Origin: Saccharophagus degradans 2-40
GTDB lineage: Bacteria; Pseudomonadota; Gammaproteobacteria; Pseudomonadales; Cellvibrionaceae
DNA length: 64,000 nucleotides
Direction: 5' to 3'
Assembly: GCF_000013665.1 (NCBI RefSeq)
Contig: NC_007912.1
Location: 2,342,501 to 2,406,500, forward strand
Shown here: positions 38,543-46,579 of the stretch, one piece after another
How the letters are laid out: the number at the start of each line of letters is the position of its first letter
How positions within the stretch are numbered: position 1 is the first letter of the stretch
The notes under the pieces: generated by a model
What the model was told of the DNA's origin: nothing
The model's database searches: none
What the model saw: only the letters and a program-made list of their open reading frames with translations
Program-made: the position numbers and the translations under genes

Positions 38543-38661
38543 GTTCTAGTATTTCAAAGATTTATTTGCTAATTTTGTTGCAAGACAAATGTTTGCTACT
38601 TATCCAACACATACAATAATCATAAAGGGTCGTCGCCCTATACTGATTCAGGGAGAGCGGT

Positions 38662-40263
38662 GTGGTACCTCGGTTTAATACAGCAGTAGAGCTGCTGGAA
38701 TTCGCATTTAAAAACTACCCCCAAAACAGAGCATATACCTGTGCTGGTCACACGTTAACTTTTGACGAAATAGAAAAGTTAAGTGCCGAGTTTGCTTATT
38801 ATTTGCAAAACGTACTTAAGCTAGAGCCTGGCGATCGCATAGCCATGCAACTGCCTAACGTATTGCAGTACCCCGTAGCATTGTACGGTGCTATTCGTGC
38901 GGGTTTGGTTGTGGTTAATACCAACCCTTTATATACCGCGCCAGAAATTGAACACCAGCTAAATGATAGCGGTGCGAAGGCATTGGTTGTGCTTTCTAAT
39001 ATTGCTGCCAATGCAGCAAGTATTATTAAAAACACCAAAGTCGAGCACGTAATTGTTACCAATTTCGCTGATTTACACCCAGCCCCCAAGCGCTGGATTA
39101 TTAACGCTGTTGTTAAACATGTTAAAAAAATGGTGCCAAAATTCCATTTTGAATCACAACATGCGTTTAGAGCGGCTGTTGGTCACGGTAAAACCAGCTT
39201 TACTAAACACGCTAAAACGTCAGATGATTTGCTTGTACTGCAATATACAGGCGGTACTACAGGTGTGGCCAAGGGGGCTATGCTCACGCACGGCAATTTA
39301 ACCAGCAATGTTTGGCAAATGATTGAGCATATGCCAAATGCCTATGTGCCGGGTAAAGAGACCTTTTTAGCTTGCTTGCCGCTTTATCACATCTATGCAT
39401 TTAACCTACACGCGCTGTCGGCTTTTTGTTACGGTGAACACAATATTCTTATACCAAACCCGCGCGATTTACAGAGTTTGGTCGATGCTATTAAAAATGA
39501 AGACCTCACGGTGATGATCGGCATTAATACTTTGTTTAATGCGCTGTGCCGGTTTGAACCCTTTTTAGCCTTAAATTTTGATCGCTTAAAAATAACTTCT
39601 TCTGGCGGAATGGCATTGACTATGGATGCTGCTCACACTTGGGAGAAAATTACCGGCTGTAAAGTAGTCGAAGGTTACGGTTTAACGGAGGCTTCCCCTG
39701 TTGTGAGTGGTAATCCGTCTGATGCTATTCAGTTGGGTACAATTGGTGTGCCGTTACCAGAAACGCAGGTTAAAATTGTAGATGATATGGGTAACGAGTT
39801 ACCTCAAGGTGAAACCGGCGAGCTTTGTGTGAAAGGCCCACAGGTAATGCCCGGTTACTGGAATAAACCTGAAGAAACTAAAAAAGTGCTGTCGGATGGC
39901 TGGTTGCGCACAGGCGATATGGCGCTTATTCAGGCAGACGGTTACTTAAAAATAGTAGACCGTAAAAAAGACCTTATTATTGTGTCTGGCTTTAATGTTT
40001 ACCCTAATGAAGTTGAAGACGTTATTACTCAGCACCCAGCAGTAATAGAAGCTGCAGCTGTAGGCATGGCTGATGCTGAATCGGGAGAGCGGGTTAAAGT
40101 ATTTGCAGTTGTAAGCGATACTAATGTGACCGAGCGGGAACTAGTCGATTTTTGTAAAAAAAGCTTAACTGGCTATAAAGTGCCCAAGAAAATAGTATTC
40201 CGCGAAGCATTACCTAAAACCAATGTGGGTAAAATTCTACGCCGAGAATTGCGCGACGAGTAA
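38662..40263 (+). CDS. fadD: Long-chain fatty acid-CoA ligase
   Basis: Activates fatty acids with ATP and CoA at the inner membrane face. The 533-residue AMP-binding protein has the P-loop YTGGTTGVAKGAMLTH, A5 motif EGYGLTEASPV, DGWLRTGDMA, the A8 hinge KIVDRKKDLIIVSGFNVYP and the C-terminal catalytic Lys in TNVGKILRREL. The start is GTG at 38662, 5 bases after GGGAGAGCG. Together with the preceding acyl-CoA dehydrogenase it forms the entry to beta-oxidation, although a terminator separates the two. Confidence 0.93.
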   Translation: MVPRFNTAVELLEFAFKNYPQNRAYTCAGHTLTFDEIEKLSAEFAYYLQNVLKLEPGDRIAMQLPNVLQYPVALYGAIRAGLVVVNTNPLYTAPEIEHQLNDSGAKALVVLSNIAANAASIIKNTKVEHVIVTNFADLHPAPKRWIINAVVKHVKKMVPKFHFESQHAFRAAVGHGKTSFTKHAKTSDDLLVLQYTGGTTGVAKGAMLTHGNLTSNVWQMIEHMPNAYVPGKETFLACLPLYHIYAFNLHALSAFCYGEHNILIPNPRDLQSLVDAIKNEDLTVMIGINTLFNALCRFEPFLALNFDRLKITSSGGMALTMDAAHTWEKITGCKVVEGYGLTEASPVVSGNPSDAIQLGTIGVPLPETQVKIVDDMGNELPQGETGELCVKGPQVMPGYWNKPEETKKVLSDGWLRTGDMALIQADGYLKIVDRKKDLIIVSGFNVYPNEVEDVITQHPAVIEAAAVGMADAESGERVKVFAVVSDTNVTERELVDFCKKSLTGYKVPKKIVFREALPKTNVGKILRRELRDE

Positions 40264-40269
40264 GCGTAT

Positions 40270-40593
40270 TTAATCTATAGGAGGCAGTTTTTCTGCCTCT
40301 TTCATTTCTGCCCCATTATTTTCAGCTTCTTTAATTTTAAGGTAAATCTTTTCTAGCTCCCGCATTTGCAGAGTATCTACCTCTAGGCATAACACCATAA
40401 ATAAAAACATTTGTGCCCCTAGTGCGCCAGAGTTCACTTTGTTGCGCAGTGTAGCGGGGTTGTGAACAATGCCGAATTTCTCTTCTAGCTTTACGCTTAA
40501 CCCGTTATAGGTAACACCAGCTAGCTCCATTTGCGCGCGTATATATCTAGCGAGTGTTTTGCGCATGCTTTCATTTTGGTAAATATTGGCCAT
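40270..40593 (-). CDS. DUF6471-domain protein (ORF extended by repeat sequence)
   Basis: The conserved part, roughly TLARYIRAQMELAGVTYNGLSVKLEEKFGIVHNPATLRNKVNSGALGAQMFLFMVLCL, looks like the DUF6471 helix-turn-helix-like domain, of unknown role but probably DNA binding. The open frame actually runs back to 40914, but codons 16-52 or so of that longer frame lie in the repeat element at 40761-40870, so I take a start at ATG 40593 (107 residues). ATG 40629 is an alternative. Neither has a strong ribosome site. The true N-terminus is uncertain. It is convergent with fadD. Confidence 0.65.
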   Translation of the reverse strand: MANIYQNESMRKTLARYIRAQMELAGVTYNGLSVKLEEKFGIVHNPATLRNKVNSGALGAQMFLFMVLCLEVDTLQMRELEKIYLKIKEAENNGAEMKEAEKLPPID

Positions 40594-40760
40594 GTAATAC
40601 TCAAGTATGAAGTGTTCTTGGGGGGCCATAGTAAAACCATAGCGCTGAAATTTAAACTTTGGGAGCCTTGAATAAGCGCTTTTTGGTTGTCTGTCGATAT
40701 AAAATACCGAAGAGGACCAAAATGCTTGAAAGCCCCGTAGGGCGTAGCCAAAACGGCTAC

Positions 40761-40870
40761 CCGGTTCGTTGTTGCAATTGCTAAAGGCTGAGGCCATTAC
40801 CTGCAAAGAACGCCTAGCGGCTGAACGATTTGGCTCTGGCAAAAAGCAGTTGGGGTTATTCAGAGATTCC
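40761..40870 (-). mobile_element. Dispersed inverted-repeat element, copy 2 (one end diverged)
   Basis: Read on the minus strand from 40870, 110 bases align without gaps to copy 1 at 20876-20985 with 87 identical positions. The GGAATCTCTGAATAACCCCAA terminus is intact. The other terminal repeat is missing: instead two small hairpins follow (GTAGCC/GGCTAC at 40744-40760 and GCCC/GGGC at 40732-40743). The flank next to the intact end is TAAA on the minus strand. The element lies in the 5' part of the longer DUF6471 frame. Confidence 0.75.
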
Positions 40871-40914
40871 TTTATTACTAAGCGCGCGTTTAACGCTTGT
40901 TTGGTTAGAGCCAT

Positions 40915-41118
40915 TCAATGTTACACTTTATGGTACATCCTACGCGGGTTAGCTGTATTGTAAGCTACGCAGATGCATATTAAGTGAGTATCCCATGTAT
41001 TTGATTGTTCACTTAACTGCTAAACTTTTATTAAATACTGTTAATCTAGCCATCAACGAAAGCTAACCAGTAATCGGGTGCGATCGGAAGAGCTTAATTT
41101 AGGCGTGTCGACTAACCT
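40915..41118. other. Intergenic region between divergent DUF6471 and patatin-like genes
   Basis: About 200 bases beyond the longest possible frame on the left. AT-rich, with no RNA gene or clear promoter consensus that I would defend. With the shorter DUF6471 start, the non-coding stretch runs 40594-41118 and includes repeat copy 2. Confidence 0.4.
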
Positions 41119-42261
41119 ATGGGTACAAATGCATTAATATTATCGGGTGGTGGTGCACGTGCAGCCTATCAAGCTGGTGTGCTGCAGGCCGTTGCCGATA
41201 TATTGCCAGATCTTCACAATCCGTTTCCCATTATTTGTGGCACATCTGCCGGTGCCATTAATGCCACGGCAATGGCTGCGCACCCTGGCGAGTTTAGAGC
41301 TGCAGCCCTCGATTTAGCCAAAACCTGGCGCTCGTTGGAGATGGATCAGGTATTCCATAGCGATTGGTGGTCGTTAATTAGCGGTGCATTCCGAGCAGGT
41401 GCTTCACTGTTTAACGATGGGGTAGGTAAGGACCGCCCTGTGTCACTGCTAGATAACACTCCCTTGCGAGAATTCCTTAAAACCGTAATCCCTTTCGAAA
41501 ATATCCAAAAACGCGTCGAATCCGGCGATTTAGAAGCACTCTGTATTACTGCGCTAGGGTACAATTCTGGCGATTCCGTAAGCTTTTTTCAGGGTAATGA
41601 AACATTACGTGGTTGGCGACGCTACCGCCGCGTGGGCACGCCGTCAGAAATTACCGTAGAGCATTTAATGGCCTCTTCAGCTATCCCAGCCGTTTTCCCC
41701 GCTGTGCCATTAAAGCGAGAGTATTTTGGCGATGGTGCTATGCGACAAATGGCGCCCATTAGCCCCGCATTGCACTTGGGGGCAGATAGGGTGTTTGTAA
41801 TTGGTGTGAGTGGTAACCGTAACCCGGTGCATTGGGGCCGACGCGGCAAAATTCCGCCAAAACACTCGCCCTCGCTAGCGCAAATTATTGGTCAAATGTT
41901 TAACAGCGCATTTATTGATGCCCTCGAGGGTGATATAGAGCATTTAGAGCGAGTAAACGCCTTGCTCGAACTGGCCGCTCAAGATAGATGCGAAAAAACG
42001 CTACATCTTAGACCGGTCGATACGCTTATAATTTCACCAACAAAAGAACTGGATAAAATTGCTGGGCGTAAGATCAAGCATATGCCCAAAAGCCTAAGAT
42101 TCTTTATGCGTAAAACAGGTGCTACTGCAAAAGGTGGTGGTTCTGCTGCGGCAAGCTATTTATTGTTTACCCACGAATACTGTAACGAGCTAATGGAGCT
42201 TGGTTATCAGGATGCAATGTGGTCTAGAGAAAAAATAGAAGCTTTTTTTGCTGACGAATAG
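41119..42261 (+). CDS. Patatin-like phospholipase
   Basis: A 380-residue patatin-family serine hydrolase. The oxyanion glycine motif SGGGARAAYQAGVL opens the protein, the nucleophile Ser43 sits in GTSAG, and the catalytic Asp205 is in YFGDGAMRQ. No signal peptide. Members hydrolyse phospholipids or lipid esters in the cytoplasm or at the inner membrane. It is upstream of a DMT transporter gene by 32 bp; the link is unclear. The substrate cannot be deduced. Confidence 0.88.
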   Translation: MGTNALILSGGGARAAYQAGVLQAVADILPDLHNPFPIICGTSAGAINATAMAAHPGEFRAAALDLAKTWRSLEMDQVFHSDWWSLISGAFRAGASLFNDGVGKDRPVSLLDNTPLREFLKTVIPFENIQKRVESGDLEALCITALGYNSGDSVSFFQGNETLRGWRRYRRVGTPSEITVEHLMASSAIPAVFPAVPLKREYFGDGAMRQMAPISPALHLGADRVFVIGVSGNRNPVHWGRRGKIPPKHSPSLAQIIGQMFNSAFIDALEGDIEHLERVNALLELAAQDRCEKTLHLRPVDTLIISPTKELDKIAGRKIKHMPKSLRFFMRKTGATAKGGGSAAASYLLFTHEYCNELMELGYQDAMWSREKIEAFFADE

Positions 42262-42293
42262 TCAGCCCCTTTCACAATAATAGTAGTCATTTA

Positions 42294-43160
42294 ATGTTCC
42301 CCTTATCAAAAACAAACTTAGCTGTAGTCATTCTTTTTGCCGCGTCAATTCTATGGGGCTTAACTTGGATACCCCTTAAATTTTTCCAATCTGTTGGTAT
42401 TGAAGGTGTGTGGTTGTTATTAGTCACGCAGGGTTTGCTTGCGTCGGCATTCCTGCGGGTTTCCTTCAAGCCACAGTATTTTGTTAGCCATTGGAAGCCG
42501 TTGTTGGCTATTACGTTCTTTGGTGGTGGGGCCATCTTGTTTTTTACTCTTGCGCTCATGTACGGCGAAATTATTCGGGTAATGGTGTTGTTCTATCTGT
42601 TGCCAGTGTGGGGAGTGCTAGGTGGGCGTCTGTTTCTGGGGGAGCGCATCGATTTAATTCGTGGTGTGTGTGTTGCTGCCGCAGTGTCTGGTGCTTTGCT
42701 TATTCTTGGTGGATTTGAAATTTTTAATACTCCGCCTACATGGCTAGATGTGATTGCATTGTTATCTGGGTTATTTTTTGCAGCAAATAACATCATGTTC
42801 CGCGCTGTCGAGACTGTACCTGTGAACACTAAGCTGTGGTTAATGTTTATCGGCTGTACCAGTATGGCAGCCATGCTTATAGCATTTGGTGTTCAACACG
42901 AGCCACCTCAAGCTAGTCAGTTTCACTGGCTTATGCTGGCAGGGTATGCGTTAACTTGGCTGCTTCTGGCTAATCTTGGCTCCCAATGGGCGGTAACCCA
43001 ATTAGAAGCAGGGCGTTCGTCCATTATCATTATTATGGAGCTAGTCGCTGCAGTTATCTCCGCGCTACTTATAGCCGGTGAGAGCTTGTCACCTATGGAG
43101 TGGGTAGGCTGCGCACTGGTTGTGGTGGCGGCACTGCTTGAGGCTACTCGCGCTTCCTAA
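42294..43160 (+). CDS. DMT-superfamily (EamA) transporter
   Basis: A 288-residue membrane protein with about ten hydrophobic helices in two EamA repeats, the first opening VVILFAASILWGLTWIPLKFF and the second ending SIIIIMELVAAVISALLIAGESLSPMEWVGCALVVVAALLEA. EamA proteins export or import small metabolites; specificity is not readable. Start ATG at 42294. Confidence 0.85.
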   Translation: MFPLSKTNLAVVILFAASILWGLTWIPLKFFQSVGIEGVWLLLVTQGLLASAFLRVSFKPQYFVSHWKPLLAITFFGGGAILFFTLALMYGEIIRVMVLFYLLPVWGVLGGRLFLGERIDLIRGVCVAAAVSGALLILGGFEIFNTPPTWLDVIALLSGLFFAANNIMFRAVETVPVNTKLWLMFIGCTSMAAMLIAFGVQHEPPQASQFHWLMLAGYALTWLLLANLGSQWAVTQLEAGRSSIIIIMELVAAVISALLIAGESLSPMEWVGCALVVVAALLEATRAS

Positions 43161-43229
43161 ACTTGCAGGTTTATGTCGGCAGGGGTGCAGAAATAAGCCG
43201 CGGTTTATCTCCTTATATCCCACGAAAAG

Positions 43230-43247
43230 TGTAGGAGATTTCCTACA
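43230..43247. promoter_or_regulatory. 18-bp palindrome, candidate operator upstream of orphan gene
   Basis: TGTAGGAGATTTCCTACA matches its own reverse complement at 16 of 18 positions, with half-sites TGTAGG and CCTACA. It lies 86 bp before the start at 43333. A second CCTACA occurs at 43263-43268. The shape suits a dimeric helix-turn-helix regulator; I cannot name the family from sequence alone. Confidence 0.55.
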
Positions 43248-43332
43248 TTACCTTCCGTTGTGGCCTACATCTTATTATTGGTTGCATCCCTAAAATACCC
43301 TCAACAAAACAAAATAATCTATCGGGGGTTTT

Positions 43333-43608
43333 ATGGCTATTAAGGGCGTTATTATTTGTAAAAATGAAGATTCTCACTTGGCGGCTGCGGATATTGGCTG
43401 GGGTGAGGGCATTGTTGTTGAGTTAAGCGATAGCAGCGATGTGAAAATTGGCGATACGTTATCTGGCTTGAGCCGTGGCTACATGGTTACACCTTGCTAC
43501 AACGAAACGAGCCAAAGTGTATTGACGGTAACTGTTTTATCTGGTGGCTTACCTATGGATGCGGCTTGCGAAATTGTATCCAATGAATTCGAGCGTATTG
43601 CTAGTTAA
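43333..43608 (+). CDS. Hypothetical small beta-rich protein
   Basis: I do not recognise this 91-residue protein. No signal peptide, membrane helix or metal motif. It alternates short hydrophobic strands (KGVIICKNE, GIVVELSD, QSVLTVTVLS) with Gly/Asp turns such as KIGDTLSGLSRGYMV, suggesting a small beta-barrel. GGGGG precedes the ATG by 8 bases. It stands alone, with its own palindromic upstream site and a 3' structured region, so it looks separately regulated. Confidence 0.68.
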   Translation: MAIKGVIICKNEDSHLAAADIGWGEGIVVELSDSSDVKIGDTLSGLSRGYMVTPCYNETSQSVLTVTVLSGGLPMDAACEIVSNEFERIAS

Positions 43609-43651
43609 AAAACGTTTATTGAATTTGTGGTCGGGATGCTTAGTTAGCAAA

Positions 43652-43700
43652 AAGAAAGTTTATTAGGATTACCCAAGTGCATTGGATGCACAACTTTCTT
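43652..43700. promoter_or_regulatory. Two-stem inverted-repeat structure in 3' region
   Basis: AAGAAAGTT (43652-43660) is perfectly complementary to AACTTTCTT (43692-43700). Between them GTGCAT/ATGCAC (43677-43691) forms a second stem with a 3-nt loop stacked directly on the outer 3' strand. The remaining bases to 43836 show nothing else. It could end the orphan transcript or stabilise its RNA; there is no T-tail. Confidence 0.45.
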
Positions 43701-43836
43701 GCTGATGCGCACACCAAGTTAATCACAGTTATGTAGTACTTTCCTTTTCTTTGCTTATATTTCTTATTTGTATCCACCTTTCAACTCTCTGTCGTCTTCA
43801 ATTACATCCCTGTAATTCTAGCTCACAAAGCCAATT

Positions 43837-45024
43837 TTAGCCGTTGCTCATAGCGCGAGCGATTCCTATTTCTAAGCCGCGTATTTCGGCTAAACCTTTT
43901 ATTCGGCCTATGCCTGAATAGCCCGGGTTGGTTTTTTTATCGAGATCGTCCATCATTTGGTGGCCGTGATCTGGGCGCATTGGGATAGAAACTTGACGTT
44001 TAATTGATACTCTGCGAATAGCTGATACCAGCTCGTACATATCCGTATCACCGTCTAAGTGGGCGGCTTCCATAAAGTTTCCCGCTGCATCGCGAATAAC
44101 GTTTCTAAGGTGTAGAAAGTTAACTCTTTCGCCAAACTCTTCAACCATTGCAGGCAGGTCGTTGTCTACGCTCGCACCATAGGAGCCGGCGCAAAAGCAC
44201 AAGCCATTGGAGGGGTTAGGCACAGCTTTAGTTAAGCTAATTATGTCTTGTCGATTTTTAATAATACGCGGCAACCCCAAGATAGAGCAGGGTGGGTCGT
44301 CGGGGTGGATGGCCATCTTCACTCCGGCTGAATCTGCTACGGGGCAAACTTCAGACAAGAAGTAAATTAGATGCTCACGAAGTTTGGCTTCATCTATTCC
44401 TTCGTAGGTGTCTAAGGCTTGTTGAAATTCTGCGAGGGTGAAGCTTTCTTCGCTACCGGGTAAGCCAGCAATAATATTGCGCTCTAAGGTGGCTTTGTCG
44501 GTGTCGGTAAGCGAATTTAACCAATCTAGCGCCTGTTCCTTTTCCTCTGTGGTGTAGTCTTTTTCTGCATTTGGGCGTTGTAGCATGTATACGTCGAAAG
44601 CTACGAGTGCTAAGCGTTCGAACTTAAGCGCTTTGGCGCCATCTGCAAGCTCGAAATCTAAGTTAGTTCTTGTCCAATCGAGCACTGGCATAAAGTTGTA
44701 GGTTATAACCTCTATGCCTGCTTGCCCTAAATTAAGGATGGTTTGTTTGTAGTTTTCTATTAGCTCTTCAAACCCTGCCTGTTGGGTTTTTATATGCTCA
44801 TGCACAGGCACACTCTCTACAACCTTCCATTCTAAACCAGCTTTCTCTATAAGCTGTTTGCGCTCAAGAATTTCAGCAAGCGGCCAAATTGCACCGTTGG
44901 GTAGATGGTGCAATGCGCTTACAACGCCGGTGCAGCCTGCTTGGCGTATATCGCGTAAAGATACTGGGTCGGAAGGGCCAAACCAGCGCATGGTTTGAGC
45001 CATCAAATAGGGAAGAGACGCCAT
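43837..45024 (-). CDS. uxuA: Mannonate dehydratase
   Basis: Dehydrates D-mannonate to 2-keto-3-deoxygluconate in hexuronate catabolism. The 395-residue protein has the family opening [22 protein letters not shown] and [14 protein letters not shown], plus the metal-binding [15 protein letters not shown] and [11 protein letters not shown] segments. Start ATG at 45024 is supported by AAAGG 8 bases upstream, although homologues begin nearer the internal Met at 45003. It is read 58 bp after gntP on the same strand, so the two form a small operon. Confidence 0.95.
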   Translation of the reverse strand: MASLPYLMAQTMRWFGPSDPVSLRDIRQAGCTGVVSALHHLPNGAIWPLAEILERKQLIEKAGLEWKVVESVPVHEHIKTQQAGFEELIENYKQTILNLGQAGIEVITYNFMPVLDWTRTNLDFELADGAKALKFERLALVAFDVYMLQRPNAEKDYTTEEKEQALDWLNSLTDTDKATLERNIIAGLPGSEESFTLAEFQQALDTYEGIDEAKLREHLIYFLSEVCPVADSAGVKMAIHPDDPPCSILGLPRIIKNRQDIISLTKAVPNPSNGLCFCAGSYGASVDNDLPAMVEEFGERVNFLHLRNVIRDAAGNFMEAAHLDGDTDMYELVSAIRRVSIKRQVSIPMRPDHGHQMMDDLDKKTNPGYSGIGRIKGLAEIRGLEIGIARAMSNG

Positions 45025-45081
45025 AATTATGCCTTTTTAAGCTTGAAATAATAGTTAGCTAGTGATTCTACAGCAAAAGTT

Positions 45082-46395
45082 TTACACAAAAACGTCAAGA
45101 ATGAGTACCGCTGTAATTCCACCAATACCTACGATGGTTTCCATTAATGTCCAGGATTTAAGGGTGTCTTTTACGCTTAAATTGAAGTACTCCTTAAACA
45201 TCCAAAAGCCTGAGTCGTTAACGTGACTGCACATCAAGCTCCCCGCGCCAATAGCAAGAATCATTAAGTTCGGGTCGGCGCCGGTCAAGGGCAGAACTGG
45301 CGCCATTATGCCGGCAGCGGTTAGGCCTGCCACCGTTGCAGACCCCAGGCAAATTCGTATCACTGTGGCAATAAACCAACCCAGTAACAGAGGGTTAATG
45401 GCTAAGTTCTGCATCAGTGCGCCAATATCTGAACTTACGCCACTCAAAACAAAAACCTGCTTTAGCGCACCCGCTCCAGCCACAATTAACATAATTATGG
45501 AGATGTCTTTTATCGCATCGGCATACCTTTCCATAAGTGTTTGTATTTTCACGTTTTGGCGAATGCCCAGCGTGTAAGTAGCAACCGCAAGTGCTGCAAG
45601 CATTATGAGTGAAGGATTGGCTAAGAATGTGAATAGGTTGTGTAGCTGCGAGCCAGTTGCTGCCTGCGACGGCAAAAACGATAGTCCAGCAATAAGAACA
45701 ACGGGTAGCAGGGCTGTAGCGAATGCATTGGTGGCGCTAGGTAGCTGGTTATCAGGTAGGTCTTTGGGAGTAAATGTGGCTAGCGGTGTCGATTTAATAT
45801 TTTTTAAAGCATTGGCAAACACCGGTCCCGCAAGAATCATGGTGGGTATTGCCACAATTAAACCGTAAATAAGCGTTGTGCTTAATTCAGCGTTGAACAT
45901 GGGCACCATGGCTGTAGGCGATGGATGCGGCGGTAGAAAGCCATGCGTAACAGACAAGGCAGCAAGTAATGGGATACCCAAATAAACGGCTGGCAGCTTA
46001 GATTGGTAAACAACAGAAAATACGAGTGGCACTAACAGTACAAAACCCACGTTGTAAAACAGTGGGATACCGACAATAAAGCCTGTGAGCATAAGCGCCC
46101 AAGTGATGCGCTTGGGGCCGAATGCGCCTATCAATACCTGTGCTATTTTTTGTGCTGCACCACTTTCTGATACCAGCTTGCCAAACATGGCGCCTACGCA
46201 AATAACTATTACTAAACCGCTAAGCGTTGAACCTATGCCTGTTTCAATCGCCTGCGGAATATCTTGCAGTGGAATATTAAGAATAATACCTGCGAATATA
46301 GAGGTGGCCAAAAATGCTAAAAAGGGGTGAATTTTTAGCCAAACAATTAGGCCCACAAGCAGTACGATTGACGCTAAAACACCGAAAATTTCCAT
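45082..46395 (-). CDS. GntP-family gluconate/hexuronate permease
   Basis: A 437-residue H+-coupled permease with about 12 hydrophobic segments. Family traits include GAMFGKLVSESGAAQKIA, HGFLPPHPSPTAMV and the late segment LTAAGIMAPVLPLTGADPNLMILAIGAGSLMCSHVNDSGFWMFKEYF. GntP proteins take up gluconate or related acids; E. coli GntP is a fructuronate transporter beside uxuA. The pairing with uxuA here suggests uptake of a hexuronate or mannonate/fructuronate (inference). A LacI-type operator lies in its promoter region. Confidence 0.9.
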   Translation of the reverse strand: MEIFGVLASIVLLVGLIVWLKIHPFLAFLATSIFAGIILNIPLQDIPQAIETGIGSTLSGLVIVICVGAMFGKLVSESGAAQKIAQVLIGAFGPKRITWALMLTGFIVGIPLFYNVGFVLLVPLVFSVVYQSKLPAVYLGIPLLAALSVTHGFLPPHPSPTAMVPMFNAELSTTLIYGLIVAIPTMILAGPVFANALKNIKSTPLATFTPKDLPDNQLPSATNAFATALLPVVLIAGLSFLPSQAATGSQLHNLFTFLANPSLIMLAALAVATYTLGIRQNVKIQTLMERYADAIKDISIIMLIVAGAGALKQVFVLSGVSSDIGALMQNLAINPLLLGWFIATVIRICLGSATVAGLTAAGIMAPVLPLTGADPNLMILAIGAGSLMCSHVNDSGFWMFKEYFNLSVKDTLKSWTLMETIVGIGGITAVLILDVFV

Positions 46396-46450
46396 AGCTG
46401 TTTCACTTATTGTTTTAATTTGGTTAGTTACTAGAAATAACTTATTGAAA

Positions 46451-46464
46451 TGGTTGCGCTACCA
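46451..46464 (-). promoter_or_regulatory. LacI-family type operator upstream of gntP-uxuA
   Basis: On the minus strand TGGTAGCGCAACCA is a 14-bp near-perfect palindrome (12 of 14) with the central GCGC step common in LacI-family operators. A TACAAT (-10-like) element at 46469-46474 would place transcription start inside it, so binding would repress. The regulator gene is not in the window. Confidence 0.6.
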
Positions 46465-46530
46465 AAGGATTGTACAGTGGCTAGGGTAAAGTTAGGTGAG
46501 AATAGGTGACAGGGTTTAGTGGCGTGCATA

Positions 46531-46555
46531 AAAAACCCCGCGAGAAGCGGGGTTT
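46531..46555 (-). terminator. Intrinsic terminator of acnB
   Basis: AAACCCCGC (46533-46541) pairs with GCGGGGTTT (46547-46555), loop of 5, and the A-run at 46530-46535 becomes a U-run on the minus strand. It is 25 bp beyond the acnB stop. Confidence 0.92.
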
Positions 46556-46579
46556 AGGGGGTAAGCTATTTAGATGTTG

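Noticed and set aside
40270-40914. Accepting the full 214-residue frame as the gene product
   Set aside because: About 37 N-terminal codons lie in a dispersed repeat and the conserved domain starts well downstream.
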